From contig NZ_SRLB01000040.1 in NCBI RefSeq assembly GCF_004745635.1, positions 1 to 54,152 of the forward strand: a stretch of 54,152 bases of DNA, given 5' to 3'. Every line of letters starts with the position of its first letter. The first letter of the stretch is position 1. Both the position numbers and the translations under genes were made by a program. The notes below the pieces were generated by a model. It saw only the letters and a list, made by a program, of their open reading frames with translations. It did no database searches and was not told where the DNA came from. Shown here piece after piece: positions 33,032 to 40,995 of this stretch. This stretch comes from Methylobacterium nonmethylotrophicum. Lineage in GTDB: Bacteria > Pseudomonadota > Alphaproteobacteria > Rhizobiales > Beijerinckiaceae.

Positions 33032-33898
33032 CTAGCGCAGGCCATCCGCCGCGTCAGGCCCCGCCTCGGCGGTCGAGATCGCCGCGACCGTGCGCTCCCC
33101 GGTCTCCGGCGCGCCGTCGACCCGGTCGATGCGGATCTCCATGCCGGTGGGTCTCATCTCGCCGAACGGCGTCGCGAAGGCGATCTCGGCCGCGTCGCGC
33201 CCGACGCCGATCCGCACCAGCCCGTCGAGGTTGGCCTGCCGCGTGGCGTCGAACAGCCACCAGCGCCCGTCGAGATAGGCCTCGAACACCGCGTGGAAGT
33301 CGCACGGCACCAGCCCGTAGGCGTAGCAGCTGACGAAGCGGGCCGGGATGCCGAGCGCGCGGCAGAAGGCGGCGCCGAGATGCGCGAAATCGCGGCACAC
33401 CCCTGCCCGCTTCAGGAGCGTCTCGTCGGCGGTGGTCTCCTCGTCGCTGGCGCCGCGCACATAGGCGATGTGGTCGTGGATCCAGTTGCAGATCCGGCTC
33501 ACCCGCTCGAAGCCCGGGGCTGCGTCGCCGAACTCGGCCTGCGCGAAGGGAGTGAGGCGGTCGGAGGAGACGAAGCGGCTCGGCAGCAGATAGGGCAGGA
33601 TGTCGAGCGGCAGGTCCTTGACCGGTGTCTCGCCGATGCCGGCCGGGTCGGCCCGGTGGGGATCGAGCGTCACGCGCGCCTCGTAGTCGAGGCTGAAGGC
33701 GCCGGGCGGGACCGTGACGGCGGCGTAGCGGTTGCCGGTGACCGGGGCGACGAGCCGGCGCACGGGCAGGTCGGGCGTCACCCGGAAGGTCTCCTGCAAG
33801 TCCCGATGCCGCTCCAGCCGCGCGACTTCGAGGTTGAAGATGAACACCGTCTCGGTCTCGACCGCATAGGCCAGACGGCAACCCACGGTATAGCGCAC
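33032..33898 (-). CDS. Transglutaminase-like cysteine protease family protein
   Basis: A 288-residue soluble protein. The N-terminal beta-rich region (about 1-110) is the bacterial transglutaminase-like N domain. The catalytic triad is Cys168 in RAGVCRDFAHLGAAFCRALG, His202 in CDFHAVFEAY, and Asp217 in WWLFDATR. Such proteins act as peptidases or amidases rather than cross-linkers. No signal peptide is seen. GTG start at 33896-33898. It lies 35 bp upstream of eutB on the same strand, so it may be in the eut transcript, but a biochemical link with ethanolamine is not obvious. Confidence 0.88.
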   Translation of the reverse strand: MRYTVGCRLAYAVETETVFIFNLEVARLERHRDLQETFRVTPDLPVRRLVAPVTGNRYAAVTVPPGAFSLDYEARVTLDPHRADPAGIGETPVKDLPLDILPYLLPSRFVSSDRLTPFAQAEFGDAAPGFERVSRICNWIHDHIAYVRGASDEETTADETLLKRAGVCRDFAHLGAAFCRALGIPARFVSCYAYGLVPCDFHAVFEAYLDGRWWLFDATRQANLDGLVRIGVGRDAAEIAFATPFGEMRPTGMEIRIDRVDGAPETGERTVAAISTAEAGPDAADGLR

Positions 33899-34070
33899 GG
33901 CTTGAGACCCTCCCGGCGAGCAGGCTAGGGTCAGGCAAGAGCCGCGCCGATTCGCTCCGCGGTCGGGGCTGCGCCGGAGCGGCCCGGTCTTTGCGTGGCT
34001 TTGGTTAGCCTGCGTTAAGGCCGCGGGCCGTGGGGCCCGGCAAGACCGGGGCGAGCCAGGAGGACAAGTC

Positions 34071-34289
34071 GTGCACCGCTACTTCTTCGACCTCGATGCC
34101 GGAACCTGGGATGCCCGCGACACGATCGGGGTGGTGCTCGCCGATCCCGGCGCCGCCCGCGCCGAGGCCATGCAGGCCCTGCGCTCCTGCGCCCGCGACC
34201 TCGCCCGGGCCGCCGGCGCGGTCCTCGCCATGAACGTCCGCGACGAGACCGGGCAGACGGTGTTCCGGGTGTCGCTGGCGGCGATGTAA
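34071..34289 (+). CDS. DUF6894 family small protein
   Basis: A 72-residue protein starting with a GTG (MHRYFFDLDAGTWDARDTIG). The opening RYFFD, followed by D..G and the AEAMQALRSCARDLARA helix and VRDETGQTVFRVSL strand, matches DUF6894, a family often present in many copies in Methylobacterium and Rhizobiales. Function is unknown. It stands alone between the transglutaminase-like gene (divergent) and the SDR gene (convergent). AGGAGG at about 34060 lies upstream with good spacing. Confidence 0.8.
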   Translation: MHRYFFDLDAGTWDARDTIGVVLADPGAARAEAMQALRSCARDLARAAGAVLAMNVRDETGQTVFRVSLAAM

Positions 34290-34359
34290 TCGCTTCAAAA
34301 AACTTCGGTTTCACGATGGAGCCGCCCCGGTACCTACCCCGGAGCGGCATTGTTGAGTG

Positions 34360-35220
34360 TCAGATCATCGGCTTGCCGCCGGTCACCGCCACCGTGGCGC
34401 CCGAGACGTAGCTCGCCTCCTCGCTCGCCAGCATCACGTAGACGGGCGCGAGCTCGACCGGCTGGCCGGGGCGCTTCATCGGGACCTGGGAGCCGAACTG
34501 GCGCACCTTCTCCTCGGGCATCGTCGAGGGGATCAGCGGGGTCCAGACCGGGCCGGGGGCGACGCAGTTCACCCGGATCTCCTTCTCGGCGAGGAGCTGC
34601 GCCAAGCCGCCGGTGAAGTTCTGGATCGCCCCCTTGGTGGTGGCGTAGGCGAGCAGCTGCGGGCTCGGCGTATCGGCGTTGATCGACGTGGTGTTGATGA
34701 TCGCGCTGCCCGGCCGCATGTGCGGCACCGCCGCCTTTGTCAGGTAGAACATGGCGTGGATGTTGGTGCGGAACGTGACGTCCCACTCCTCGTCGCTGAT
34801 CTCCTCGATCGACGACACGGTGGCCTGATGGGCGGCGTTGTTGACGAGCACGTCGACGCGCCCGAAGGCCGCCACCGCCTTCTCGACGATGGCGCGGCAA
34901 TGGGCCGGGTCCTTGATGTCGCCCGGCACCAGCACCGCCTTGCGGCCGGCGGACTCGATGAGCTTCGCGGTCTCGCGGGCATCGTCGTGCTCGTCGTAAT
35001 AGGCGATCAGCACGTCGGCGCCCTCGCGGGCGAAGGCGAGGGCCACCGCCTTGCCGATGCCGCTGTCGCCTCCGGTGATGATCGCCTTGCGGTCGGACAG
35101 GCGCCCCGAGCCCTTGTAGCGGGTCTCGCCGTAATCGGGCCGCGGGTCCATCTCGGCGTCGCGGCCCGGCATCGGGATCGGCTTCTGGCGCGCGAAGGGC
35201 GGCTTCGGGAAGTCGGTCAT
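34360..35220 (-). CDS. SDR family oxidoreductase (YghA-like)
   Basis: A 286-residue NAD(P)-dependent short-chain dehydrogenase with the N-terminal extension typical of the YghA/GsiB-like group (PFARQKPIPMPGRDAEM). The Rossmann glycines are in TGGDSGIG at 49-56. NNAA at 127-130 is conserved. Catalytic Ser179, Tyr192 and Lys196 (YATTK) are in place. The closing APVYVMLASEEASYVSGATV is typical. Family members in proteobacteria often belong to the general stress response; the substrate here is unknown. It is 22 bp downstream of the Cys-rich secreted gene and likely in its operon. Confidence 0.9.
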   Translation of the reverse strand: MTDFPKPPFARQKPIPMPGRDAEMDPRPDYGETRYKGSGRLSDRKAIITGGDSGIGKAVALAFAREGADVLIAYYDEHDDARETAKLIESAGRKAVLVPGDIKDPAHCRAIVEKAVAAFGRVDVLVNNAAHQATVSSIEEISDEEWDVTFRTNIHAMFYLTKAAVPHMRPGSAIINTTSINADTPSPQLLAYATTKGAIQNFTGGLAQLLAEKEIRVNCVAPGPVWTPLIPSTMPEEKVRQFGSQVPMKRPGQPVELAPVYVMLASEEASYVSGATVAVTGGKPMI

Positions 35221-35242
35221 CGTCGAGGATCCTTGCGGAAGG

Positions 35243-35506
35243 TCAGAAGCGGCTGCCGCCGAAGGGGCGGCAGCGCCCGTCGGCGATCTTGAAGTTCGGG
35301 GGATCGCAGGGGACGTGGTCGGCCTCGCACCAGCGCTGGCAGACCTGCGGGCCGGTGCGCGGGACGGGCTCGCCGGCCGCACGTCCGTCGCGCAGGGAGC
35401 CGGTCGCCTCCGGATCGAAGAACGGATTGCCCTGGGCCTCGGCGGCGGGCACGGCGAGGAGGAGGGAAACGGGGACGAGCGCCAGCAGGGCGCGGGATGG
35501 CAGCAC
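35243..35506 (-). CDS. Secreted small Cys-rich protein
   Basis: An 87-residue protein. A signal peptide covers residues 1-24 (LPSRALLALVPVSLLLAVP, cleavage after AEA). The mature part holds four cysteines in QVCQRWCEADHVPCDPP and DGRCRPFGG, likely two disulfides in the periplasm. GTG at 35504-35506 is chosen because GGAG sits seven bases upstream and the signal peptide starts at once; an in-frame start further up adds 65 residues of random-looking sequence. It precedes the SDR gene, with a candidate EcfG-type promoter about 60 bp upstream. I do not recognise the family. Confidence 0.65.
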   Translation of the reverse strand: MLPSRALLALVPVSLLLAVPAAEAQGNPFFDPEATGSLRDGRAAGEPVPRTGPQVCQRWCEADHVPCDPPNFKIADGRCRPFGGSRF

Positions 35507-35563
35507 GGACGGTCTCCGGTCGGGTGGGAGGCGCCGCCTAAGGGCGGGCCGCGATGCCGGACC

Positions 35564-35588
35564 AACTGGCGGGGAGTACCCCTGTTCC
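35564..35588 (-). promoter_or_regulatory. Candidate EcfG-type promoter for the Cys-rich/SDR unit
   Basis: On the minus strand GGAAC (35588-35584), 16 bp, then AGTT (35567-35564). The consensus is CGTT, so one position differs. The distance of about 58 bp from the -10 element to the GTG start at 35506 is normal for a promoter. Confidence 0.4.
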
Positions 35589-35621
35589 GGCGCCGGGCGC
35601 GGCCGCCACGCGCGCGAAGCC

Positions 35622-35640
35622 GGTTGCCCAACGGGCAACC
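35622..35640. promoter_or_regulatory. 19-bp palindrome in the Cys-rich/PepSY divergent region
   Basis: Arms GGTTGCCC (35622-35629) and GGGCAACC (35633-35640) are exact reverse complements around AAC. It lies 64 bp before the PepSY start and 116 bp before the Cys-rich gene start. It may be an operator or a hairpin; no regulator in the window is clearly linked to it. Confidence 0.4.
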
Positions 35641-35703
35641 AAGTCGCGCGACCGGCGTTTCCGGTACCCCTAAGGGACAACATTCCCCACCTCGGAGACA
35701 TCG

Positions 35704-36294
35704 ATGCTGACGCGCTTCCTCGCCACGGTCGGCGCCCTCGCGCTCACCACCGGCCTCGCCCTCGCGCAGACCACCACCCCGACGGCTCCCACCGCGCCGG
35801 CTCCGACGGCCCCCGCCCCGACCGCGCCGGCCGCCGGCGACATGAAGGAGTTCCAGGCCGCCAAGCTGACCAAGATCAGCCTCGCCCAGGCGATCACCAC
35901 CGCCGAGCAGCAGGGCGCCGGCGGCCGCGCCATCGACGCCGATTTCGAGAAGGCCGACGGCAAGAACCCGACCCACTGGGCGATCAAGGTCGTCTATCCG
36001 GACGGCAAGCTGGTCGAGCACGGCATCAACGCCGATACCGGCGCGCTCTACAAGAGCGAGAACCAGCCGATCGAGCGCTACTTCACCCGCCTGAAGGTCA
36101 GCGACTTCCAGAACGCCAAGACCTCGCTGAAGGACGCGCTCACGATCGCCGAGCAGCGCGCCGGCGGCGGCAAGGCCTACGAGGCCGAGGTCGAGCGCGA
36201 GGGCTCGGCGGTCGCCTACGAGATCAAGGTGGCGCTGGCGGACAAGGAACAGGAAGTGAAGGTCGGGCCCGACGGCCAGGTGATGAAGGACTGA
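35704..36294 (+). CDS. PepSY domain secreted protein
   Basis: A 196-residue exported protein. Signal peptide at 1-21 (MLTRFLATVGALALTTGLAL, cut after ALA). A Thr/Ala/Pro repeat linker follows (TAPAPTAPAPTAP, about 27-43). Two PepSY-like repeats follow: KISLAQAITTAEQQGAGGRA with WAIKVVYPDGKLVEHGINAD, and SLKDALTIAEQRAGGGKA with YEIKVALADKEQEVKVGPDG. PepSY domains may inhibit peptidases or sense envelope state. The spacer suggests anchoring or exposure in the periplasm. It is divergent from the Cys-rich gene, and a palindrome lies in the gap. Confidence 0.85.
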   Translation: MLTRFLATVGALALTTGLALAQTTTPTAPTAPAPTAPAPTAPAAGDMKEFQAAKLTKISLAQAITTAEQQGAGGRAIDADFEKADGKNPTHWAIKVVYPDGKLVEHGINADTGALYKSENQPIERYFTRLKVSDFQNAKTSLKDALTIAEQRAGGGKAYEAEVEREGSAVAYEIKVALADKEQEVKVGPDGQVMKD

Positions 36295-36311
36295 GGCTTC
36301 AACCGATCGAT

Positions 36312-36338
36312 CTCCCTCTCCCGCACGGGAGGGGGAGG
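36312..36338. repeat. Degenerate copy of the CCCTCTCCC palindrome
   Basis: A CTCCCTCTCCC arm and a GGGAGGGGGAG arm around GCAC form an imperfect hairpin, similar to the two perfect copies at 4540-4563 and 4686-4709. It lies between the convergent PepSY and acetyltransferase genes, where it could act as a transcription stop. Confidence 0.5.
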
Positions 36339-36452
36339 CAAGGATCCTCGCCGATCAATCGCTTCCCTCGCCGTCAGGCTCACCGCGTCACGGGGGCCGC
36401 GCAGAGCGGAAACCGGACGACGATGGCGGGTGCGAAACCTGATCCCCTGCCT

Positions 36453-36968
36453 TCAGATCGGCTCGCGAACCACCCCGCCGACCACACCCCCGCTCGCCTC
36501 GGCCAGGGCGCCCTCGCGCAGTTCCAGGCCCAGGAACCGCGCCGGATCGACCGGGCCCGGCAGGCTGAGCTTGCGCGGCGGCAGGACCCGGAAGCCGAAG
36601 CGGGCGTAGTACGGCGCGTCGCCGACCAGGATGACGAGGCCGTGGCCGCCGGCCCTGGCGGCGTCGAGGGAGGCGCGCATCAGGGCGCCGCCGATGCCGC
36701 GGCTGCCGAAGGCCGGGTCGACCGTCAGCGGCCCCAGCACCAGGAGCGGGCTCGCCCCGGCCCGGGCCGGCGAGACCCGCACCGAGCCGACCAGCAGCGT
36801 GCCGACCAGCGCCGTGAACGAGAGATCGGGCATATGCGGCACGCCCTCCCGCAACCGGAAGGCGGTGCGGGCGTAGCGGCCGGGGCCGAAGGCGCGCTCG
36901 TGCAGGCGCTCGATGGCGTCGGCCTCGCGCGGGGTCTCGGGCCGGATGACGAGGGGAAGCGTGGTCAC
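36453..36968 (-). CDS. GNAT family N-acetyltransferase (YhbS-like)
   Basis: A 171-residue acetyltransferase. It opens VIRPETPREADAIERLHERA. The acetyl-CoA-binding core is LGPLTVDPAFGSRGIGGALM, with the Q/RxxGxG/A loop in SRGIGG. The closing APYYARFGFRVLPPRKLSLP matches the COG3153 (YhbS) group. GTG at 36966-36968 is used, as the conserved first strand starts six residues later. It is convergent with the PepSY gene and divergent from the amino-acid ABC transporter. The acceptor is unknown. Confidence 0.87.
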   Translation of the reverse strand: MTTLPLVIRPETPREADAIERLHERAFGPGRYARTAFRLREGVPHMPDLSFTALVGTLLVGSVRVSPARAGASPLLVLGPLTVDPAFGSRGIGGALMRASLDAARAGGHGLVILVGDAPYYARFGFRVLPPRKLSLPGPVDPARFLGLELREGALAEASGGVVGGVVREPI

Positions 36969-37255
36969 GGGCACACTCGGGGCAGGCGTCGGAAAGATGA
37001 GGGCGGATCGATCAGCCGATCCGTCGTCGCGCCTCTGCCCTCGGGGCCATCGGTCATGCTCCTGGCGGGCGCGATGCCCGCGTCCTGGCGGGCATGCCGC
37101 CCGCGGTGGGCGCCATAACAGTGCTTGGCCGTGAGTGCAAACCGCGATGGCACGCCGCTCGCATCGTGCCGGCAAGCTGGCGCTTGCGTGAGGGCACCCC
37201 TTGCGGGTTAGCTGAGCGCGACACGGCCGAGACCGGCCCCGGGGACAACGCCGCA

Positions 37256-38110
37256 ATGACGATCAGGTCTGCTCTCGCCCTCCTCCTCTCCCTCGCCCTC
37301 GGCCCCGTCGCGGCGGCCCGGGCCGACGACGCGGTGCCGGCGACGGTGAGGATCGCCACCGAGGGCGCCTACGCGCCCTACAACTTCACCAAGCCCGACG
37401 GCAGCCTCGACGGCTACGAGATCGAGCTCGGCCGCGAGATCTGCTCCCGCGCCAAGCTCAAGTGCGAGTTCGTCGCCCAGGACTGGGACGGCGTGGTGCC
37501 GGGCCTCAACGCCAAGAAGTTCGACGCCATCATGTCGGGCATGACCATCACCGACGCGCGCCTGAAGGTGGTGGATTTCAGCAAGCCCTATAGCGGCGAT
37601 TCCTCGGGCTTCGCGGTCGACCGCAACGGGCCGCTCGCCAAGCTCCCCTTGGGCGGCGAGAAGTTCAGCCTGATGGACGAGGCCGGGGCCCAGAAGGCGC
37701 TCGACACGATCAAGCCGCTCCTCAAGGGCAAGACCGTCGGCGTCCAGGTCTCGACCATCCACGCGGCCTTCATGGACAAGTACCTCAAGGGCACCGTCGA
37801 GGTGCGCGAGTACAAGACCACCGAGCAGCACGACCTCGACCTCTCGGCCGGGCGCATCGACGCGATCTTCGCCAACGACGCGCCCCTGCGGGCGACCGCC
37901 GAGAAGCCGGAATTCGCCGGGACGGTGATGCTGGCGGGGCCCCGATTCCGCGGCGGCATCCTCGGCCGCGGCGTCGCGATCGGCCTGCGCAAGGGCGAGG
38001 CGGCCCTGAAGGCCCGCCTCGACCAGGGCATCGACGCGGTGGTCGCCGATGGCACCCTGAAGGCGCTCTCGCTCAAGTGGTTCAAGGCCGACCTGACCCC
38101 GCAGGGCTGA
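37256..38110 (+). CDS. Polar amino-acid ABC transporter substrate-binding protein
   Basis: A 284-residue periplasmic binding protein. Signal peptide at 1-23 (MTIRSALALLLSLALGPVAA, then ARA). The mature part opens VRIATEGAYAPYNFTKPDGS and LDGYEIELGREICSRAKLKC, the classic lysine/arginine/ornithine- and histidine-binding pattern. KFDAIMSGMTITDAR and KTVGVQVSTIHAAF are further conserved segments. It is first in a four-gene importer operon (38, 13 and 15 bp gaps). The likely substrate is a basic amino acid or opine, but specificity cannot be read from the sequence. Confidence 0.92.
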   Translation: MTIRSALALLLSLALGPVAAARADDAVPATVRIATEGAYAPYNFTKPDGSLDGYEIELGREICSRAKLKCEFVAQDWDGVVPGLNAKKFDAIMSGMTITDARLKVVDFSKPYSGDSSGFAVDRNGPLAKLPLGGEKFSLMDEAGAQKALDTIKPLLKGKTVGVQVSTIHAAFMDKYLKGTVEVREYKTTEQHDLDLSAGRIDAIFANDAPLRATAEKPEFAGTVMLAGPRFRGGILGRGVAIGLRKGEAALKARLDQGIDAVVADGTLKALSLKWFKADLTPQG

Positions 38111-38148
38111 CGGACGGACACGGCGAATGACCAAACGATGAGAGACGC

Positions 38149-38853
38149 GTGAGCGCCTTCACCCTTCTCGGCTTCGGGCCCGGCGGCTGGGGCGGGGCGC
38201 TGCTGCTCGCCGCCCTCACCACCCTGGCCTTGTCGCTCTGCGGCTTCTTGGTCGGGGCGGTGCTCGGCGGCCTCGCGGCGGCCGCCAAGCTGTCGGGGGC
38301 CGCCCCCTTGCGGCTCGCGGCCGACGGCTACACCACGCTCCTGCGCGGCGTGCCGGACCTTCTCGTCATCTACCTCCTGTATTTCGGCGGCAGCGCGGCC
38401 CTGGGCCAGGTCGCCGGCCTGTTCGGGGCGACGGGCTTCATCGGCGTGCCGGCCTTCGGGGTCGGCGTCGCGGCGCTCGGGATCATCTCGGGCGCCTACC
38501 AGGCCGAGGTCTTTCGCGGCGCGTACCTCGCCCTCGACCGCGGGCAGGTCGAGGCGGCGCGCGCGGTGGGCATGCATCGCGGGCTGATCCTGCGCCGGGT
38601 GGTGGCCCCGCTCGTCGCCCGCACCGCGCTTCCCGGCCTCGGCAACGTCTGGCAGATCCTGCTCAAGGATTCCGCGCTCGTCTCGGTCACCGGTCTCGTC
38701 GAGCTGCTGCGCCAGGCCCAGGTCGGAGCCGGGTCGACGCGCCAGCCCTTCACCTTCTACCTCGCGGCCGCCGCCCTGTACCTCGCCATCACCTCGCTCT
38801 CGACCTGGGGCTTTTCCCGCGCCGAGGCCCATGCCCGCCGGGGCGCGCCGTGA
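38149..38853 (+). CDS. Polar amino-acid ABC transporter permease (HisQ-like)
   Basis: A 234-residue inner-membrane permease with about five helices (GALLLAALTTLALSLCGFLV is the first). TLLRGVPDLLVIYLLYFGGS is the HisQ/GlnP-type RGxP..L motif. The EAA loop is GQVEAARAVGMHRGLILRRV, contacting the ATPase. GTG start 38 bp after the binding-protein gene. HisQ versus HisM assignment rests on order and on similarity of the second helix, so it is tentative. Confidence 0.92.
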   Translation: MSAFTLLGFGPGGWGGALLLAALTTLALSLCGFLVGAVLGGLAAAAKLSGAAPLRLAADGYTTLLRGVPDLLVIYLLYFGGSAALGQVAGLFGATGFIGVPAFGVGVAALGIISGAYQAEVFRGAYLALDRGQVEAARAVGMHRGLILRRVVAPLVARTALPGLGNVWQILLKDSALVSVTGLVELLRQAQVGAGSTRQPFTFYLAAAALYLAITSLSTWGFSRAEAHARRGAP

Positions 38854-38866
38854 CCGAGGGGCGGCG

Positions 38867-39577
38867 ATGATCGACCTCGACTTCCTCGCCACCACCGTGC
38901 GGGCGCTGCTCGGCGGCCTGCCGCTGACGCTGAGCCTCACCGCCGGCTCGGTCGCCCTCGGGGGCGTGCTGGCGGCCCTGGCGGCCTGGGGCCGCCTCTC
39001 CGGCCTCGCCCCGTCGGACTGGCTCGCCCGCCTCTACATCTTCGTCTTTCGCGGCACGCCGCTCCTGGTACAGATCTTCCTGATCTATTACGGCCTCGGC
39101 CAGTTCCGGCCGGCCCTGCAGGCCTGGGGCCTGTGGAGCTTCTTCCGCGAGCCGTACTGGTGCGCGCTGCTGGCGCTTGCCCTCAACACCGGCGCCTACA
39201 CGGCGGAGATCTTTCGCGGGGCGGTCCTGTCGGTGCCGCACGGGGCGCTGGTGGCCGGGCGCGCCTGCGGCATGCCGCGGCTCCTGCTGTTTCGCCGCGT
39301 CACCCTGCCGCTCGCCGCTCGCCAGGCGCTGCCGGCCTACGGCAACGAGGTGATCTCGGTCGTCAAGGCGACCTCGCTCGCCTCCACCATCACCCTGATG
39401 GAAGTCACCGGCATCGCCCAGAAGCTGATCGCCCAGAGCTTCCGGGCGCTGGAGGTCTTCGTCTGCGCCGGGGCGTTCTACCTCGCCCTCACCTTCGTGA
39501 TCATCGGCGCCCTGCGGGCCGTCGAGGCCTGGCTCTCCCCCGACCTGCGCCCGCGCCCGGTGGCCCGCCCCGCCTGA
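38867..39577 (+). CDS. Polar amino-acid ABC transporter permease (HisM-like)
   Basis: A 236-residue inner-membrane permease. FVFRGTPLLVQIFLIYYGLG is the RGTPLLVQ motif diagnostic of the family. ALNTGAYTAEIFRGAVLSVP and the EAA-like loop AGRACGMPRLLLFRRVTLPL follow. The ATG at 38867 with GAGGGGC upstream is chosen; an earlier in-frame ATG overlaps the previous permease. It lies 13 bp after the HisQ-like gene and pairs with it as a heterodimer. Confidence 0.92.
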   Translation: MIDLDFLATTVRALLGGLPLTLSLTAGSVALGGVLAALAAWGRLSGLAPSDWLARLYIFVFRGTPLLVQIFLIYYGLGQFRPALQAWGLWSFFREPYWCALLALALNTGAYTAEIFRGAVLSVPHGALVAGRACGMPRLLLFRRVTLPLAARQALPAYGNEVISVVKATSLASTITLMEVTGIAQKLIAQSFRALEVFVCAGAFYLALTFVIIGALRAVEAWLSPDLRPRPVARPA

Positions 39578-39592
39578 ACGACCGGACCTCCC

Positions 39593-40375
39593 ATGCTCGC
39601 CCCCTCACCCACCCGCCCCGAGGCCGTCGCGGTCCGCGACCTGCACAAGCATTTCGGCCGCCTGGAGGTGCTGCGCGGCATCTCGCTCTCGGCCCGCGAG
39701 GGCGAGGTCGTGGCGATCCTCGGCTCGTCCGGCTCCGGCAAGTCGACGCTGCTCCGCTGCATCAACCTTCTGGAGGTGCCGGAGGGCGGCGAGGTCGTGG
39801 TCGGCGACGAGGCGGTGGCCTGGCGCGCCCGGCGCGGCGGCCGGGTGCCGGCCGACCGCGCCCAGGTCGACCGCATCCGCTCCCGGGTCGGCATGGTCTT
39901 CCAGAGCTTCAACCTCTGGTCCCACCGCACGGTGCTGGAGAACGTGATCGAGGCGCCCGTCCATGTGCAGGGCCGGAAAAAGGCGGAGTGCGTCGCCGAG
40001 GCCGAGGCGCTGCTGGCCAAGGTCGGCATCGCCGACAAGCGCGACCATTACCCGGCCCACCTCTCCGGCGGCCAGCAGCAGCGCGCCGCCATCGCCCGGG
40101 CGCTCGCCATGCACCCGCGGGTGCTGCTCTTCGACGAGCCGACCTCCGCCCTCGACCCCGAGCGCGTCGCCGAGGTGCTGCGGGTGATGCGGGCCCTGGC
40201 GGAGGAGGGCCGCACCATGCTGGTCGTCACCCACGAGATGGCCTTCGCCCGCGACGTCGCCCACCGGGTGGTCTTTCTGCACGAGGGCCGAATCGAGGAG
40301 GACGGGCCGTCCGAGCAGGTGTTCTCCGCGCCGCGGTCGGAGCGGTTCCGGCAGTTTTTGGCGCGGGGGGAGTGA
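39593..40375 (+). CDS. Polar amino-acid ABC transporter ATP-binding protein (HisP-like)
   Basis: A 260-residue ATPase. Walker A GSSGSGKSTLLRCIN, Q-loop VFQSFNLWSHRTVLENV (SFNLW is typical of amino-acid importers), signature LSGGQQQRAAIARALAM, Walker B VLLFDEPTSALDPE, and H-loop THEMAFARDVAHRV. It ends the four-gene operon. The C-terminus EQVFSAPRSERFRQFL is the usual HisP/GlnQ ending. The accessory patch begins just after its stop. Confidence 0.95.
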   Translation: MLAPSPTRPEAVAVRDLHKHFGRLEVLRGISLSAREGEVVAILGSSGSGKSTLLRCINLLEVPEGGEVVVGDEAVAWRARRGGRVPADRAQVDRIRSRVGMVFQSFNLWSHRTVLENVIEAPVHVQGRKKAECVAEAEALLAKVGIADKRDHYPAHLSGGQQQRAAIARALAMHPRVLLFDEPTSALDPERVAEVLRVMRALAEEGRTMLVVTHEMAFARDVAHRVVFLHEGRIEEDGPSEQVFSAPRSERFRQFLARGE

Positions 40376-40396
40376 GGCGGAGCGTTCCGAATCGCG

Positions 40397-40693
40397 TCAG
40401 GCGCACATGCCGAGGATCTCCGGCACGACCTGCGGGCGCTTCTCGACCAGGGCCAGGACCACCCGTGCGGGTCCCTCCGGCCGGCGCCGCCTCTGCCCCC
40501 AGTTGCGCAAGGTATGGAACGAGACGCCGATCGTCTCGGTGAAGGTTGACTGCTCTAGACCCGTCCGGGTTCTGATCTCGGCCACGTCCAGGTCGTCCGG
40601 CGCGTGGACGACGGTCCCGGTGGGCGGGTTGCCTTCCATGGTGGCCAATGCGCTCTTGGCTCCGCTCATGATGCGCGTGAAGCTGTCAGTCAT
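40397..40693 (-). CDS. Orphan antitoxin-like HTH regulator (HigA/NadS type)
   Basis: A 98-residue protein with a XRE-type helix-turn-helix near the middle (AEIRTRTGLEQSTFTETIG, then VSFHTLRNWGQRRRRPEGPA). The phrase TLRNWxQxRRxPxGPAR and the closing LALVEKRPQVVPEIL match the NadS/HigA antitoxin group, usually encoded after a RelE/HigB toxin. On this strand the upstream 180 bp contains no recognisable toxin, so it is an orphan regulator or a relic. ATG at 40691-40693. It opens a stretch of lower GC than the surroundings, which suggests acquired DNA. Confidence 0.75.
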   Translation of the reverse strand: MTDSFTRIMSGAKSALATMEGNPPTGTVVHAPDDLDVAEIRTRTGLEQSTFTETIGVSFHTLRNWGQRRRRPEGPARVVLALVEKRPQVVPEILGMCA

Positions 40694-40872
40694 TGGAAGC
40701 GCCCTGTTCCGGCAACTCGCCCGACATCATGGCCGCTTGCGACGGCGGGCTGCACCTGATGGGGTGAGGCGGCATCTGCTGCTCTAAATCAAGAAGCTCA
40801 GGGCGCTCGCCATCGGCAACGCCGCGATCAGGGATCACCGTCGCTCAGCCACCCTCGCGTTGTCCGGCCCCC

Positions 40873-40995
40873 TCAGGGCTTGGGCGCGCCGTGCCGACGG
40901 TCGAAATCGCGGGACGAAAAATAGGCATAGCCCAGGCTCGCGCCGATGACGGTGCCAACCACCGCGAGGAGTAGGGTCGTCGCAGCCATCCTCAT
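40873..40995 (-). CDS. Small membrane protein, 40 residues
   Basis: About 40 residues with one hydrophobic helix (MAATTLLLAVVGTVIGASLG) and a polar tail (FSSRDFDRRHGAPKP). The ATG at 40995 overlaps the stop of the upstream membrane gene as ATGA, which supports coupled translation; a second ATG lies at 40989. It is likely a single-pass inner-membrane peptide. Partner and function are unknown. Confidence 0.5.
   Translation of the reverse strand: MRMAATTLLLAVVGTVIGASLGYAYFSSRDFDRRHGAPKP

Noticed and set aside
40694..40870. Possible toxin gene before the antitoxin-like regulator
   Set aside because: A short frame overlaps the regulator start, but its translation (about 50 residues) has no RelE/HigB features and begins right after a stop.
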